A stretch of 64,000 nucleotides of DNA from Rhytidiadelphus loreus (lineage: Eukaryota > Streptophyta > Bryopsida > Hypnales > Hylocomiaceae). Location: NCBI GenBank assembly GCA_947034895.1, contig OX344764.1, forward strand, positions 47,473,348 through 47,537,347, written 5' to 3'. Of the stretch, positions 1 through 11,660 are shown piece by piece. The translations under genes and the position numbers were made by a program. The notes beneath the pieces were generated by a model. It saw only the letters and a program-made list of their open reading frames with translations. It ran no database searches and was not told where the DNA came from. The number at the start of each line of letters is the position of its first letter. The stretch's first letter is position 1.

Positions 1-160
1 TAAAAACCCTTGGTTATCCCACATGGCGAAGCTTTGTTTTTTGGTTTTAAAATTTGTGTTTGTTTAGTTTAAGGGGTCCCTAAAGGGAGACCCAAGTGGT
101 TTTAAAAAACTGGTGTGGCAACAACCACCAAATTTCGTAAAAAATCCAGAGGGCCAAAGC

Positions 161-464
161 ATTAGATGGGATTCGGGGGGCTGGAGGGCCGTTTCAGGGT
201 TGTTCCCAGCTCCGTTCCCCCAGGGCTCCATCGAATGCAGATGTCAAATTTTTTTTCTTTCAAAAAACAAAAACAAAACAAAATTAATTCTTTAAATGAA
301 AAACAAAGTTAAATTTTTTATTTTTTTTATTTTTTTTATTTTTATTTTGAAAAAAATGATGTGGCAGTCTCTCGGCTAGGTCAGTAGAGCTCGCGAACAA
401 CCAGTTTCGGGGGGTTTCCACTTGGAAACTCACAGCCCTCTCCAGTAGGTAAATCACATATAAT
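161..464. mobile_element. MITE family E, copy 1
   Basis: This is a short element with inverted ends: ATTAGATGGGATT at 161 and the complement of AATCACATATAAT ending at 464. The interior has a GC-rich part (about 170-245, with GGGCCGTTTCAGGG), an A/T homopolymer centre (about 245-355) and a second GC-rich part. The whole unit recurs in reverse complement at 52,627-52,943, which sets its limits. No transposase frame is present, so it is non-autonomous. No clear target duplication is visible, so the superfamily is unassigned. The flanks 1-160 and 465-574 hold nothing I recognise. Confidence 0.6.
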
Positions 465-578
465 GGGCTAAAGGAAGCCAACTGATCTAGAAGGGAGCTA
501 GAGCAACCCAAAAGGAGCTCGGTGGACCCAACAATTGGCTTTGGGTGATCTAGCCAATTACTAATTACTTATCATTAA

Positions 579-1457
579 CCCCTAAAGTCCCATTGTCCCC
601 TTGGAGGACAATTTGGAACTCAAGCAGGTTCCTACAGGCTGAAATTTTACCCTAATTTTTTGAAACTTTTTTTGAAAATAGAAAATCTGATAAGCTTTGT
701 GGGAATATAATTTTTTATTTCAATCGGTGACTGGAAGCAAAAGTTATACCACAAAAAGCCTAGAATTGAACTCGGCGGGTAGCACAAAAAATATTGCAAA
801 AATTCAAAATAAAAGTTTAAATTTTTTTCCTTCAAAGATTATGTTTTTGTCTACATCTGAAGCTTTGATTCACTCCATTTTGATTAGTGATGTGAAAGTT
901 ATGAACAATCTTATTTTTCAAGCAATTGAAGCATCTTTTTGAAAAAATAACTTACAGGACTTATTTCAAAATGCCATTTTCAAATTTTTTCAATTTTTTT
1001 TTTTTGAAAAGGTTAAGTTTGCTTGCTCGAACAATCTCACTGTTGGGATTATTGTATTTCAATGCCATCCAAGAGCTATTAACAATTTAGTTTTTCTTTC
1101 AATCTTGGACCTACTTCTACTTAACAATTTTTTGAAGTATGAAAATCAAGTTTTTATTTTTTGAAATTTTTTTCCTAGACTCCCAACTCAATTATTCAAC
1201 AAAATGAATTTTAAATTCAAATTCCATAGTGCACATTTTTTCCACAAATAGAGATCAAAGTCATCTGAAATTGCAGTCTAGTGTTCAAAAAAACTTGTTT
1301 TTCTAACTGTGAATGCTCATATCTTTCAATCTGTACAGTCAAACTTAATGAATTTTTTACCACGTAATCTCAAACAAGTAAAGTTCAAGATCCTACGGAT
1401 TAGAAATGACAGTTTTGAGTGGTTTTTGACAGAAAAATGGCCTTGGGACTATAGGGG
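579..1457 (+). mobile_element. TTAA-flanked piggyBac-like non-autonomous element, subfamily A copy 1
   Basis: The 879 bp element begins CCCCTAAAGTCCCA and ends with the near complement (TGGGACTATAGGGG). It is flanked on both sides by TTAA (575-578 and 1458-1461). A TTAA target with C-rich ends starting CCC is the signature of piggyBac transposition in other organisms. The interior is AT-rich with no frame resembling a transposase, so the element must have been moved in trans. The same interior recurs in reverse at 2,366-3,290, and more decayed at 16,183-17,535 and 56,515-57,400. Confidence 0.7.
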
Positions 1458-1461
1458 TTAA

Positions 1462-2361
1462 CCAGCCATCCACATGCATCATCTTAGTTCTTGGATCAAA
1501 TTCAAGGATGATACCCATAGGGTCCCAACTTTTTTATTTATTTTTATGAATCTGAACACCAAGTTTAAGACTGACATAAAGAAACTTTGGTCACAATTGC
1601 TTAGTGCTAATTTTATAGAACTCGATTACTGAGGTCCTAGTGAGCCAAGAGGGGACTGAAATTTGATCATAGAGGTCGAGAAGGAGCTTGAGGCTGACCT
1701 GTGAGAACAAGCTGAAGTCAACCAGCAAGTGACCTTGCAAAGCCACCCCACCTGGACACAAGTTCCGGTTCACCATTCTGTTGCAAAAATTTCTCATTCA
1801 AGCTCTGATTTCACTTGACAGCATACGGAACCCATTTTGAAACTCAAAAAACAAGCTTAGAGTCATAGAGGTTTAGAATTTATGAAATTGATATAGCAAG
1901 GGAACGCAAGTTGGAGTGTGAACCCTCCATTAGAGAATATTTTATCTCATTGATCAAAGATTGACTTGATTAAAAGACGAATAGAAAAGACAAATTAGAG
2001 AATATTGACTTGTATTAAATTCTAGCATTTAGTTATTAGGGAGATAATCCAAAACAATTTGTCTTCAAGCCTTTGTTTTATTCTTGAAGAATTTAGCAAG
2101 TATTTAGAAGAGAATATTGGATTAGATTTAGTAGGATTAGCCCTACAAATATACCCCCCAAAAAACAAAAAACAAAAACAAACAAATAGAAAGAAACGAA
2201 AGAACTTGAAGGGAAAGAAGGAGGATATTCAAGCCCAAGAATTAACCAAAGTTACAAAAAAAAAAAACCAAAGAAATACATGGAGGTGAAAATTGTGCAT
2301 CAAGAGGACGTGGTGTTGAATAACATGGAGTCTACAAATCTTGAGGTTAGTTCCTATGTAC
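1462..2361. other. Gene-free AT-rich spacer
   Basis: No convincing gene is seen in this stretch. Short open frames here have low-complexity Lys/Asn/Gln content that follows from A-rich DNA. I see no recognisable repeat boundary apart from the two TTAA elements on either side. Confidence 0.5.
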
Positions 2362-2365
2362 TTAA

Positions 2366-3290
2366 CCCCTAAAGGACCAAGGCCATTCTTCTGTCAAAAA
2401 CTACTCAAAACTGCCAATTCTGTTGCATTCATCCAAAAAAACAAAACAATACTTTTTTTTTAGAATCTAATCGTAGGATCTTGTACTTTACTAGTTGAGG
2501 ATCATGTGATAAAAATTTCATGGAGTTTGACCATACAGATTGGAAGATATTAGCATTCAAAGTTGAAAAAAGAAAGTTTTTTTGAACACTAGCTTGCAAT
2601 TTCAGATGACTTGAATGCCATTTGTGGAAAAAATTTGCACCATAAACCTTGAATTAAAAAAAAATTGTGTTGAAGAATTGAGTTTAAAGTCTAGAAAAAA
2701 AAATTAAAAGAAGAACACGATTGATTTTCATTCTTTAAAAAATTGTTCAATAGAAGTAGGTCCAAGATTGAAAGAAAAACTAAATTGCTAATAGCTCTAA
2801 AATGGTATTGAAACACAATAATCTCAGCGGTGAGATTGTTCTAAATAGAAAACTTAACCTTGTCAAACAATTTCTTTTGAAAAATTGTGAAAATTGCATT
2901 CAAAATTGCATTCTATAAGTTCTTTTTTCAAGAAGATGCTCAAATTGCCCGAAAAACAAGATTGTTCATAACTTTCACATTACTAATCCAAATGGAATGA
3001 ATCAAAGCTTCACATGTAGACAAAAATTTGATCTTCAAGAAAAAAGAAGTTATAAAAATTAATTTCAAATTTTTGTAGATTTATTTTTCTGCCCGGTGAC
3101 GTGAAAATTATGTTTAAGATGCCATAACTTTTGTTCTTGGGCACCAATTGAAATAAAATTTATATTCCCACGAAGCTCATAAGTTTTCCTATCTTATGAG
3201 AAAGTTTCAAAAAGTTTAACTAAAAATTGAGATCATAGGAACCTGCCCGAATCCATTTTGTCCCCCGAGGGGACAATGGTCCTTTAGGGG
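2366..3290 (-). mobile_element. TTAA-flanked piggyBac-like element, subfamily A copy 2 (best preserved ends)
   Basis: This 925 bp element has perfect 14-bp terminal inverted repeats, CCCCTAAAGGACCA at 2366 and its complement ending at 3290. TTAA lies immediately outside at 2362-2365 and 3291-3294. It is the reverse complement of the 579-1457 element, with many scattered differences. The interior has no coding capacity. Positions 2985-3015 preserve an uninterrupted version of the site that carries a nested insertion in the 16,183-17,535 copy. Confidence 0.75.
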
Positions 3291-3294
3291 TTAA

Positions 3295-4432
3295 TTCCAC
3301 TGCTTAATCTCTCATTAATTCTCAATTAGGACCATACCATTAGGGGGTCGTTGCTACATCAAACTTTAGAATCATTGCATACCAAAATTTAGAATTTAGA
3401 ATCGGATAGCTAATTTTATTAGCTTTCCAACCATACGTTACACATAAAAAAAACCGATAACTATTGAAGTTACAAATGAATTAAAATTAACTTTTAAAAT
3501 GGATGAAATTATAAATATTCATCCAAAAGAATATTCTATAGGAATTTCAAAATCTAGGATTAGAGTCAAATCCCCCAAGTAAAAGTAAAAAAGGTCAAAG
3601 TATAAGTAAATTTCAACCTTCAAAGGTAAACAAGAATTACTTACAAATTTTGGAAAACCGGTCAACGGTCAAAATTTGTTCATGAATAACATTTACCAAG
3701 AAGTTAAAGGATATTTATGCTTTCGCCTTCATACATTAAAAAGAGAAGTTACCAAGATAAATTATGATTAACCAATCAAGAATAAAAGTAAAACTTGAAT
3801 GGTAAAAACAATAAGTAGATGGAGTCTAAAGAATTTAACTAAGTAACCAAGAAGTTATCCAAGTAACAAAGTAGGGTTAGCATATTAAAAAGAATATTTT
3901 TTATTTACAAAGACCTATTTACTTGGAATATTAATTGAGTCTTGGAAAGTAGATTGAAACATTCAACAAAAATAGATTAATAAACGAACCAATAAAGAAT
4001 CAATTCACAAATAGGAAAGAGCCTAAAAAGAACTTAAAGAAATAGTATTCACTCAATCATTTGCTTGCTATTATTGGGATTCGGTTTTGATCATCATAAC
4101 CAAACTGGATCAAACTAATTGCATCTTTTGAAGCTTAGCAATTGCGTGTGAAATCATTAAAGAATAGGAATAACAAAAAGCTCCATTGCTTGGAAGGCAG
4201 CTTGTTGCTGTAGACCAACTCACCCATAGAAATTAATTCAATAGAACCTAGTTGTGCATGTTGGTCTCAAGGGTGGAGATCAAAACACTCACACCCCTCT
4301 CTCCTTTAATTCCAAGATTTTTCTAAAACTAATCACTAACTACTAAAACAAGTCAAATTTACTATTGAATTAATCTACCTAATGAAGTTTTGCTTACATT
4401 AATTAGAAAAAAACTTCATTAGGTAGGTTGAT
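3295..4432. other. AT-rich region without recognisable gene; hairpin at its end
   Basis: No coding signal is seen. A perfect stem CCTAATGAAGTTTT / AAAACTTCATTAGG lies at about 4,379-4,424 with an 18-nt AT-rich loop. The first stem arm also occurs at about 7,519 inside the TIR element at 7,097-7,644, so the hairpin is the fused edge of a related element. Confidence 0.45.
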
Positions 4433-4797
4433 GGCTCAAAACAGTCTGTAGACTATTGTAATTCATTACATGAACTAACTTTTTTTATTCCTTTATGTCA
4501 TGTCCATGTTAGAAAATATTTCAACCATGTTAGGAAATATTGTAACTGCATTGGGTGGTTTGATGACCACCATGGGTATAGTTTTTGATGGTTGTGGGAT
4601 AGTCTACAGACTGTTTTGAGCCATTTGTCCAGTTCACTTCAAAAATCTGTAACAAATTCATACTTTGTCAAAAAAAAAAAATTCAATTGTTCTACCAATT
4701 TTTCATGTTTGCCTTTATATGAAAAAAAATTCAAAATTTCAAATATGTCAACAAGGCAAACCAAGCAATCTGCCTGTCATAGGCTAGTTTACCTTAC
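4433..4797 (-). mobile_element. Partial, inverted copy of the 7,097-7,644 TIR element, with a nested inverted repeat
   Basis: Bases 4452-4797 are the reverse complement of about 7,097-7,440, ending in the same terminal repeat (GCCTGTCATAGGCTAG...). A second inverted pair is nested within: GGCTCAAAACAGTCTGTAGA at about 4,433 and its complement ending at about 4,623. This suggests that a roughly 190-bp MITE was inserted in, or contributed to, this copy. The two inverted copies lie on either side of the gypsy remnant. Confidence 0.55.
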
Positions 4798-5279
4798 TTG
4801 AATTCTTTACATGCATGGCTAACAAGTTGACTTCTATTTTGTTTTGGGAATGACTAGTTACTTTGGTTTTTGTCCCTCACAAGTATATCTAAGCTTAAAG
4901 GGGATTTACACTTATTTAAGCTAGGATTTGTTACATACACTCGTAGGTTTGGTCATAGCTTGGGTAAGTATTTACCCTGGATTCTACCAACTTGGCTTTT
5001 GTATTTGGGGCATCTGACCAATCTACAAACAAGATGTTGGAGTATTTTAGGTACTCTAGGATTTTATGGACAAAAAAATTACAATGGTGAGAACTTCACC
5101 TATTACGGTTTAACACTCTTCTTAGAAATTTTGACTTATAAAACCTAACAATAAATGTAAAATTGAAACAAGAAAACCCCCCTCTAAATCCCAAATAATG
5201 AATTGGAGACTCATACAACCATACTAAAACAACATCAATACCAAAAGAAATTGGCATACTCTTTTCATATTCTTTATTC

Positions 5280-7096
5280 ATAGTGCTCAACCTTCAACGT
5301 AGTTTGACAAATCCTCCCTAACAAATGCCTCATACTTTTTTGGTTCATGTCCTATAAGCATTGCAACAAAATCTACCATCCATTGAATAAATCACTCTCC
5401 TAAAAAATGCCTTTGCAAATTCATCAATAATAGGACTTGAATCCATTTTTGTAATAGTCATTTTATTCACTCATTGCATATCTTAAATGAACCTCAATGT
5501 TCTATTTTTCTTGAATATTAGAAATGACTAATTAGAATATGGTGCAATAGAAGGCTCTAAAATCCCCATTTTGATCTTCTCGTCAAGCAATTCCACTAAA
5601 TTTGACAAATAAACCTTTGGTACTAAGATAGGCCTCAAATTCCAAGGTACATGTGAAATTGTGAAAATAACTATAGGTGTCACAATGCTTTGATCAACAC
5701 ATCCAATCTCTTGCTACTCAAAAGCAAATGCCTTGTCATAAGGTGAACAAAACTTTTCAAACATTTTCTCTCGTTATGCATCAAAAAATCTTCACATTCA
5801 ATGTTTCATCCGTAAATTCATGGCCTATCTTCCTTGGGTCCTTCAAATTTGGTTGCATAGATTTTTCAATGCTCTTTTCAAATCCAATGGAAGTGGTAAT
5901 GACATTGGTTTAAACTTCTTTGCTACAGTCTTGTATTTAGTCTCCACTATTGCATTTTGCATCTCTATCAATCTCTTTATCTCAGCATAAAAATCTGTTG
6001 ATTGCATCTTTACCATATTGTCATTACCACCAAAATCCAACTTCAATAGCAAATGTAACTCTTCCATTGTATCATTAGATTGAATATGATTCTTCAAATT
6101 TATCTGATATATATTTGTAATTGTTGAGCTCACCATTCTTCTTAAATTCATGCTCAAGATTATTAATACAAAGCTTGGCTACACTTTCTTCACTTTTTAA
6201 AAGAATTTAAACAAAATAGACCCATCCCATGATAACCTACCTCCTCCAATATGGCCTCATCAATTTTTCTACTAGATGGCAAGCAACCACCCCTTTTACC
6301 ATTGCAATCCCACCTTACAATAGCATGTGGTGATTGCTCACCTTTGACAAGGTTGAGCCTTTAGTGTATTCCGATTTCCTTTGTGATTTGCATGAATAGT
6401 CAAAATTGGACAACCTTCTTCTGAGTCTTCTTCCCATTTGAAGGGTGCTATTGTGTGAGCCTAGGAACATGAATCCATGGGCCTAAAAGACTATTTACAC
6501 CTATATTATAGGTGTTTATATTATATAAACCTTCCATGATTTTAGTGTAATTGTATCATAGATGCCTAAATTATAGATGTCTATATTATGGTGTATTTAT
6601 ATTATAGGTATTTATGTTATAAGCACCTTCAATGATTGTAGGATATCTAATTATATATATGCTTTAGGTTCACATGCTCGCATTTTTATGCTCACACACT
6701 AGTATCATTGTTCCCATCACAACTTCTAACCCATACAAATGGTGATCCATTGTCTATAACCTTTGTCTCCATCCACATAGATGTAATGTATGGTACACCA
6801 AGAATAAATGGATATGTAAAGAAACCGTGGATAGAAAAAACTTTGTTCATCATTTACATCCCCTATCATCACCTCCACATTTGAACAAGTTCCATATATT
6901 AATTTCCTTATAAATGGTTTGTTGCATGAATTAGCCATTTGTGATTAGTATCAATAGGCCAATTTTCCTTTTCATCTAATTCCTTTGATATCACATTGAT
7001 CTCTAAACCATGGTCAATCAATGCAAAATGAGGTGCCACTTGTAATATTTGTGATGCTTGGTGGAAGAAGACCTTAGATTTATTTACAGCACATAC
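5280..7096 (-). pseudogene. Decayed Ty3/gypsy-type retrotransposon pol (protease and reverse transcriptase remnants)
   Basis: The minus strand carries a heavily mutated retroelement polyprotein. At about 7,080-6,730 a retropepsin-like segment reads ALIDHGLEINVISKEL, followed by NWPIDTNHKW. Further downstream (about 6,000-5,840) comes TKYKTVAKKFKPM. From about 5,860 to 5,300, across several frames, phrases typical of the linker and reverse transcriptase N-terminus can be read: KIGHEFTDETL, PWNLRPI, KIKMGILEPSIAPYSN, PIIDEFAKAF. Stops and frameshifts are frequent, so nothing intact is encoded. The protease end is cut at 7,096 by a TIR element, and a tandem-type repeat (6,435-6,720) splits protease from downstream sequence. 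No LTRs were recognised. The family call rests on remembered pol motifs. Confidence 0.75.
6435..6720. repeat. Repeat family F (degenerate TATTATAGGTGTCTATGTTATAG units)
   Basis: The stretch consists of degenerate repeated phrases such as TATATTATAGGTGTTTATA, followed by a GCTCACA-rich end. The same arrangement recurs at 31,430-31,630 and at 52,440-53,020. Here it interrupts the gypsy pol remnant, so it inserted after that element. Confidence 0.55.
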
Positions 7097-7644
7097 TAAG
7101 GTAAACCAACCTATGACAGGCAAATTGCCTGGTTTGCCTTGTTGACATTTTTGAAATTTTGAAATTTTTTTTTCATATAAAGGCAAACATGAAAAATTGG
7201 TAGAACAATTGAAATTTTAATTTTTTTGTCAAAGTATGAATTTGTTACAGATTTTTGAAGTGAACTAGCCAAATGGCTCAAAACAGTCTATAGACTATCC
7301 TACAACCATCAAAAACTATACCCATGGTGGTCATCAAACCACCCAATGCAGTTACAATATTTCCTAACATGGTTGAAATATTTTCTAACATGGACATGAC
7401 ATAAAGGAATAAAAAAAGTTAGTTCATGTAATGAATTACACTAGAAAGGGACCAGTTCCTAAAACAGTTTCTAACTTCTCCATCACCATCATACAAAACA
7501 TTGATTTCAGCCATCAACCTACCTAATGAAGTTTTGCTTACATTAATTAAAAAAAAACTGGCACAGATTGATGGAAAACTGTAATGGATCATCTTATAGA
7601 TGTTTGTATTAGGCACTTGGCCTGTCATAGGTTGGTTTACCTTA
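7097..7644. mobile_element. 548-bp TIR element with 25-bp perfect ends
   Basis: Perfect 25-bp inverted repeats occupy 7097-7121 (starting TAAGGTAAACCAACC) and 7620-7644. There is no coding capacity. The element breaks the gypsy protease frame. Its left 345 bp recur inverted at 4,452-4,797, and a diverged relative of that part is visible at about 12,350-12,530. The target duplication is ambiguous (TA or TTA type). Confidence 0.65.
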
Positions 7645-8803
7645 AGTTAACTTACTTAACTTAGACTACGGTTCACACAAGTGCTTTGTTGTTTTCAGGG
7701 GTCGTTAGAGGCATGTGAAGGGTTTAGGGTTTAGTGAATTTCACTTGTAAATATGTGATTTATCATTATAATCCAATTTTTTTCAATTGGAAGCTTCTTG
7801 ACTTTGTAATTTCTATCTCTGAAAAGTATTTGTGACAGGTAAAAACTTGTCCCTGGTATTTGGATGGCTTACCCCCGAAGCGCCCCAACGTCCAATTTTT
7901 GGATGATGAACAGATCGAAACTCTTGTTTTTTTTCTCATTCTGCTTGGATGAATATTATCCTAATTTGGGTGGAGATACTTTATCAAGTTGTTGTCCTAT
8001 CTTATGGTTGGATTTGATGTTGTTAGAGTACATATTTTTCTAAAATTACAAAAGTGGAAGAATATCAAGTGGTTGACCAAGCCAAAATTGCATTGACTTT
8101 AGTTCAAAACTAGATTTGCAAAAATGAGGTCATAGATTTTAAGAACACAAAAATTTCAAAAAATCACCATGTCAAGAGAATCTCATTTTAAATACATTCC
8201 AACAAATTTTACTCAAAAAATGATAATATTTTGCTTGTAATCGAATTTAGAAGGAATTTTGAAATTTCTCTTTCAAAATTTATAAAAAAATATTAGTGGC
8301 AACATTGGTGAATCTAACCATACGGATGGAATCTAAAACTCAAAACCTACAACTTTTATTTGTATATGAATTCCTAAATATTCTTCCAAATAGTACTTTA
8401 TGATGATTTTTCTCAAATCTTCAATTCTGGAGAAGGATCTACACGTTTCGGGGTTGAAAGCATGGAAATAGGCACTTCTACCTCAGTTAAAATGGTTAAA
8501 AAGTTTTTAAAAAAAACAAAAACTTTTATGCAAGGACTTGAATGACACATCCAGACTCCATAATTGATGAATGTTGCTGTGTACAGTACTGTAGAGGACA
8601 TGTCGAATGCTGCGTCACAGTAGTATCACAAGAATTTGCTGAAATGTACTCTACTCCGTATTTCTTAACAGGATCCCTTGTCTGCCATGGCCAACCCTAT
8701 ACCATAGTCCCTTTGTACTTTGCCGTGTATATTTGACAAATTACCATCATACCACACTGTCAAGCAACAACAATGGATAATACAAAAGGTAGGCTGCTCT
8801 TAA
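7645..8803. other. Gene-free spacer with a short telomere-type motif
   Basis: No gene is seen. GGGTTTAGGGTTTAG at 7,720-7,734 is two units of the plant telomere-type repeat. About 7,880-7,915 shares the phrase TTTTTGGATGATGAACAG with about 18,535-18,555, an unassigned short repeat. Confidence 0.4.
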
Positions 8804-9736
8804 AGCGACCTCTAAATGATTTGATTCGGACTATGCTTTCACCAAAACCACTCCAAAACTGTGATTTCTAGGACAAGTATCAAATTTTAGAAGAAAAAAA
8901 ACATTTTTAGATACATGTAACTGTAGGATCTTGTAGTGTGCTCGTTTGACAAGATGTAGAAATATTTTTAGAAGTTTCCATTGTGTAGATTGTAGGATCC
9001 TAGCATTTGAAGTAACTAAATTTCTTTTAGGGGCCTTGCAAAAAACCAAGGCAACTGCACTTCACAAGGTCACATTTGCATGAAAAAATGTCCAAAATGG
9101 TTGTTATTCTTTAGATTCATTCTTCAAGGCAAGTTGACTACATGCTTGAAAAAATTCAAATCATTTGGAATTGTACAACATATAGGAAAAAAAATACTAA
9201 CTAAAAAGAAGTTTGTAGAGAATGATTAAAAATATTAAATTGTTAACAATTTATTAAAGAATTGAAAAATGCCAATTACAATGTTTGTAATGCTGTAATA
9301 AACAATCTACACTTAATGTTTTTATTTTTTTTCAAAAATATTGAAAATGGAGTTAAATGGAGGACTTCAAAGTTTATTTTAGAGTAGAGATTCCATAACT
9401 ACCTACAAACTACCCCAAACTAGAACTCCTCATAATTTTCATCTCATTAATCAAAATGGAATGATTCAAAGCTTTCCACTTATATATAAATCTAGAGAAC
9501 CAATTTCAAATTTGTATTTCTTAAGAAAATGATTTTCAAAGAAGTTTTTTTTGTTGCCCATATCATATAATAACTTTTTAACTATGTAGTTGAAAGTTAT
9601 GAAATTGTCTGGGCCTCAAAGCTACTCCTCGGGCACATGTTGTGTGAAAATTTAAAAGATAAAAAATAAAAAGTCTATTCGTAGTGAGCTGCCCAAAATC
9701 GCTATGTTGCCAAAAAACGTAGTTTGGGCATTTAGA
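8804..9736 (-). mobile_element. TTAA-type element, subfamily C, reverse copy (diverged ends)
   Basis: The interior matches the reverse complement of the well-bounded 54,828-55,719 element: CACCAAAACCACTCCAAAAC near 8,841 through to GTAGTGAGCTGCCC near 9,685. The ends are mutated (CCTCTAAATGATTTG at one side, a GGGCATTTAGAG-like sequence at the other), so the exact limits and the TTAA duplication are uncertain. No coding frame is present. Confidence 0.45.
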
Positions 9737-10153
9737 GCTAATTGTGAAACTCTTTGAAACAATTTCCAATGAATTTTTGTAGGAAGAAAAATGGAATTGC
9801 CATTGAACCCAAGTTGTTTCATATGTTGGGGACTTTTATGGAATTAGTTATGAATTTTTGAATTTGAAATGCAGTTGGGACTAGAAGCAACTACCTCCTG
9901 AAATGTACACTATTCGTACATTGAAGAAAGCAAAATGTACCTTTGTGTCATGATTTCTTTTAGAGCATACCACCTTGAAGTAAACTACCCCATTCTAGAC
10001 CAAATGGGAGTAAGCCCATTGTGGGCTATATTATGTTAGTAGTGTACATTGAAGTTCTGGAAAATATACACCACTGACATAATGTAACCCACAATGGGCT
10101 TACTCCCATTTGGTCTATAATGCGGTATGTATGAGGATATGTAGTTTACCTTA
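9728..10153. mobile_element. MITE family B copy carrying a nested hairpin element
   Basis: Family B landmarks are present: ACCCAAGTTGTTTCATATG, GGAATTAGTTATGAA and AATGTACACTATTCGTACA. The right end is GTAGTTTACCTTA at 10,141-10,153. Related copies lie at about 19,945-20,245, 21,434-21,742 and 23,333-23,663. A second element (9,991-10,121) is inserted near the right end. Confidence 0.5.
9991..10121. mobile_element. 131-bp foldback MITE nested in family B
   Basis: Arms of about 45 bp are inverted with few mismatches. The left starts CATTCTAGACCAAATGGGAG, and the right ends with the near complement (CTCCCATTTGGTCTATAATG). The central spacer is about 40 bp and non-coding. Flanking family B sequence on both sides shows that this was a later insertion. 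Confidence 0.6.
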
Positions 10154-10237
10154 TATTAACCCATTAGCTATTGAGAAGTCCAATTTGGGTTGCAATATCA
10201 TTTTTTTTTTGTATTTGACATACAATGTGTAGAAACT

Positions 10238-10261
10238 AATATATATATATATATATATATA
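10238..10261. repeat. (AT)n microsatellite
   Basis: About twelve AT dinucleotides in a row lie in an AT-rich tract. Confidence 0.9.
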
Positions 10262-10349
10262 AATTCACAAAAATCTCTATTCATGCTTAGACAAATGCAA
10301 TAACACGTATATGACATTTTCAATTGAATTAGATCATTATTGCACCTCC

Positions 10350-10638
10350 TAAGGTGGATAACCTCCAAACCACCACTTTTTGCTATTGTGCCTAGTAACT
10401 ATTATTAGACTAGTCAAAATTTAATATTTTCTTGTTAGAAAATGAAAGGAGGTTCCAATGCACCAAAGAGCTTGACATTTGGATAATGTATGCAAAAACT
10501 ATAAAGAATCAAATCTCTTGTAGGTAGATGCTTTAAAATCATTTCTTCCTCATTGGTACGTATTGACTTTAGAAATGTACACAACATGATGAATGATGGC
10601 AGTTATGGGCTAGGACAATTTTAGGTGCACCCACCTTA
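10350..10638. mobile_element. MITE family AGGT, copy 1
   Basis: The element runs from TAAGGTGG to CCACCTTA with imperfect inverted ends. Its interior (TTTTTGCTATTGTGCCTAGT, ATTATTAGACTAGTCA, AGGTTCCAATGCACCA) matches the reverse complement of the better-preserved copy at 26,329-26,572. It is non-coding and probably inserts at TA. Confidence 0.55.
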
Positions 10639-11374
10639 TATATCTAAGAAGTTGCAAAATGGCCATGCATTCTAAATTTACAGTGTAATATTTGAAAATT
10701 ATAAGGTTTAGATGTTCTAATGACCTCCAAATGAAAGATGTTAGTTGTTGAGTTTTCAATCCAATAATGTATTTCTTGCCATATTTTAGTAGATATTTTG
10801 TATTTTGAGAATAAAATATATGACTTTATAATTATATGGTCCCCAACAACCTTTAAGGATTAAACTATACAATCTCAAAGTCCTTTAATTCAATCTATAG
10901 TATATAATAAATAGTTTACGTGTTATCATTTTGGAAGTCAAATACTCCCTCGTCCCATAATACTAGTCTCTTTTGATTTTTTTCATTTGTTCTAAATTAC
11001 TTGTCCTTTTATGTCAGACCTAATTTTAGGATTGAAGATGATTTTGATTGTTTTTGACGTTAAGTAATGAAATAAAGCACAAGAAATCTTGTTCATTATC
11101 CAATTTACAAATCAAGAAAATCCTTTAAATTGAATTTTGTACAATAATTTGAAGTTGATTGGATCAAGACTAAAAGACATTGAACTTTTCATTGAATATA
11201 TTGAATTCCAAACCATTCTTGTGCAAATCTAAATACATAGAGAAGGCAAGGTAGTTGCATAGGAAGTCTTCCTTCTTAGATATAAAGCCTATCCTTATTT
11301 ATGTGTAACACTTTGTATCTATTGTAACCTCCTACTTTTTCTTTTTCTTTTTATCTTTCCTTGATTGGAATTAA

Positions 11375-11660
11375 ACCCTAAAGAACCAAATGTGCCCTTA
11401 GAAGGACATTGCAAGGTTCAAGTAAGTTCCTATAATCTCAAATTTTGATGTGATTTTTCTGATTTTTTTACTTAAAGATAGGAACACATATTAGCATTTA
11501 AAAATGGACACTTTGTTTGTTTTAAGTGTTATCAATTTTTTTATAATTCCTATGAGAATTTCAAAAAATGTTGTTCCAATTCTTCCACACAATGTTGTTT
11601 TTGTAAAACTTTGAAAAAAATTGTTTGGACTTTGTCCTTATCTAAAAAACATTTTAAAAA
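11375..11660 (+). mobile_element. Truncated TTAA-type element end
   Basis: TTAA at 11,371-11,374 is followed by ACCCTAAAGAACC, then by interior phrases shared with the 579-1457 element (GGTTCAAGTAAGTTCCTATA). The other terminus is missing, so this is a fragment. Confidence 0.4.
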
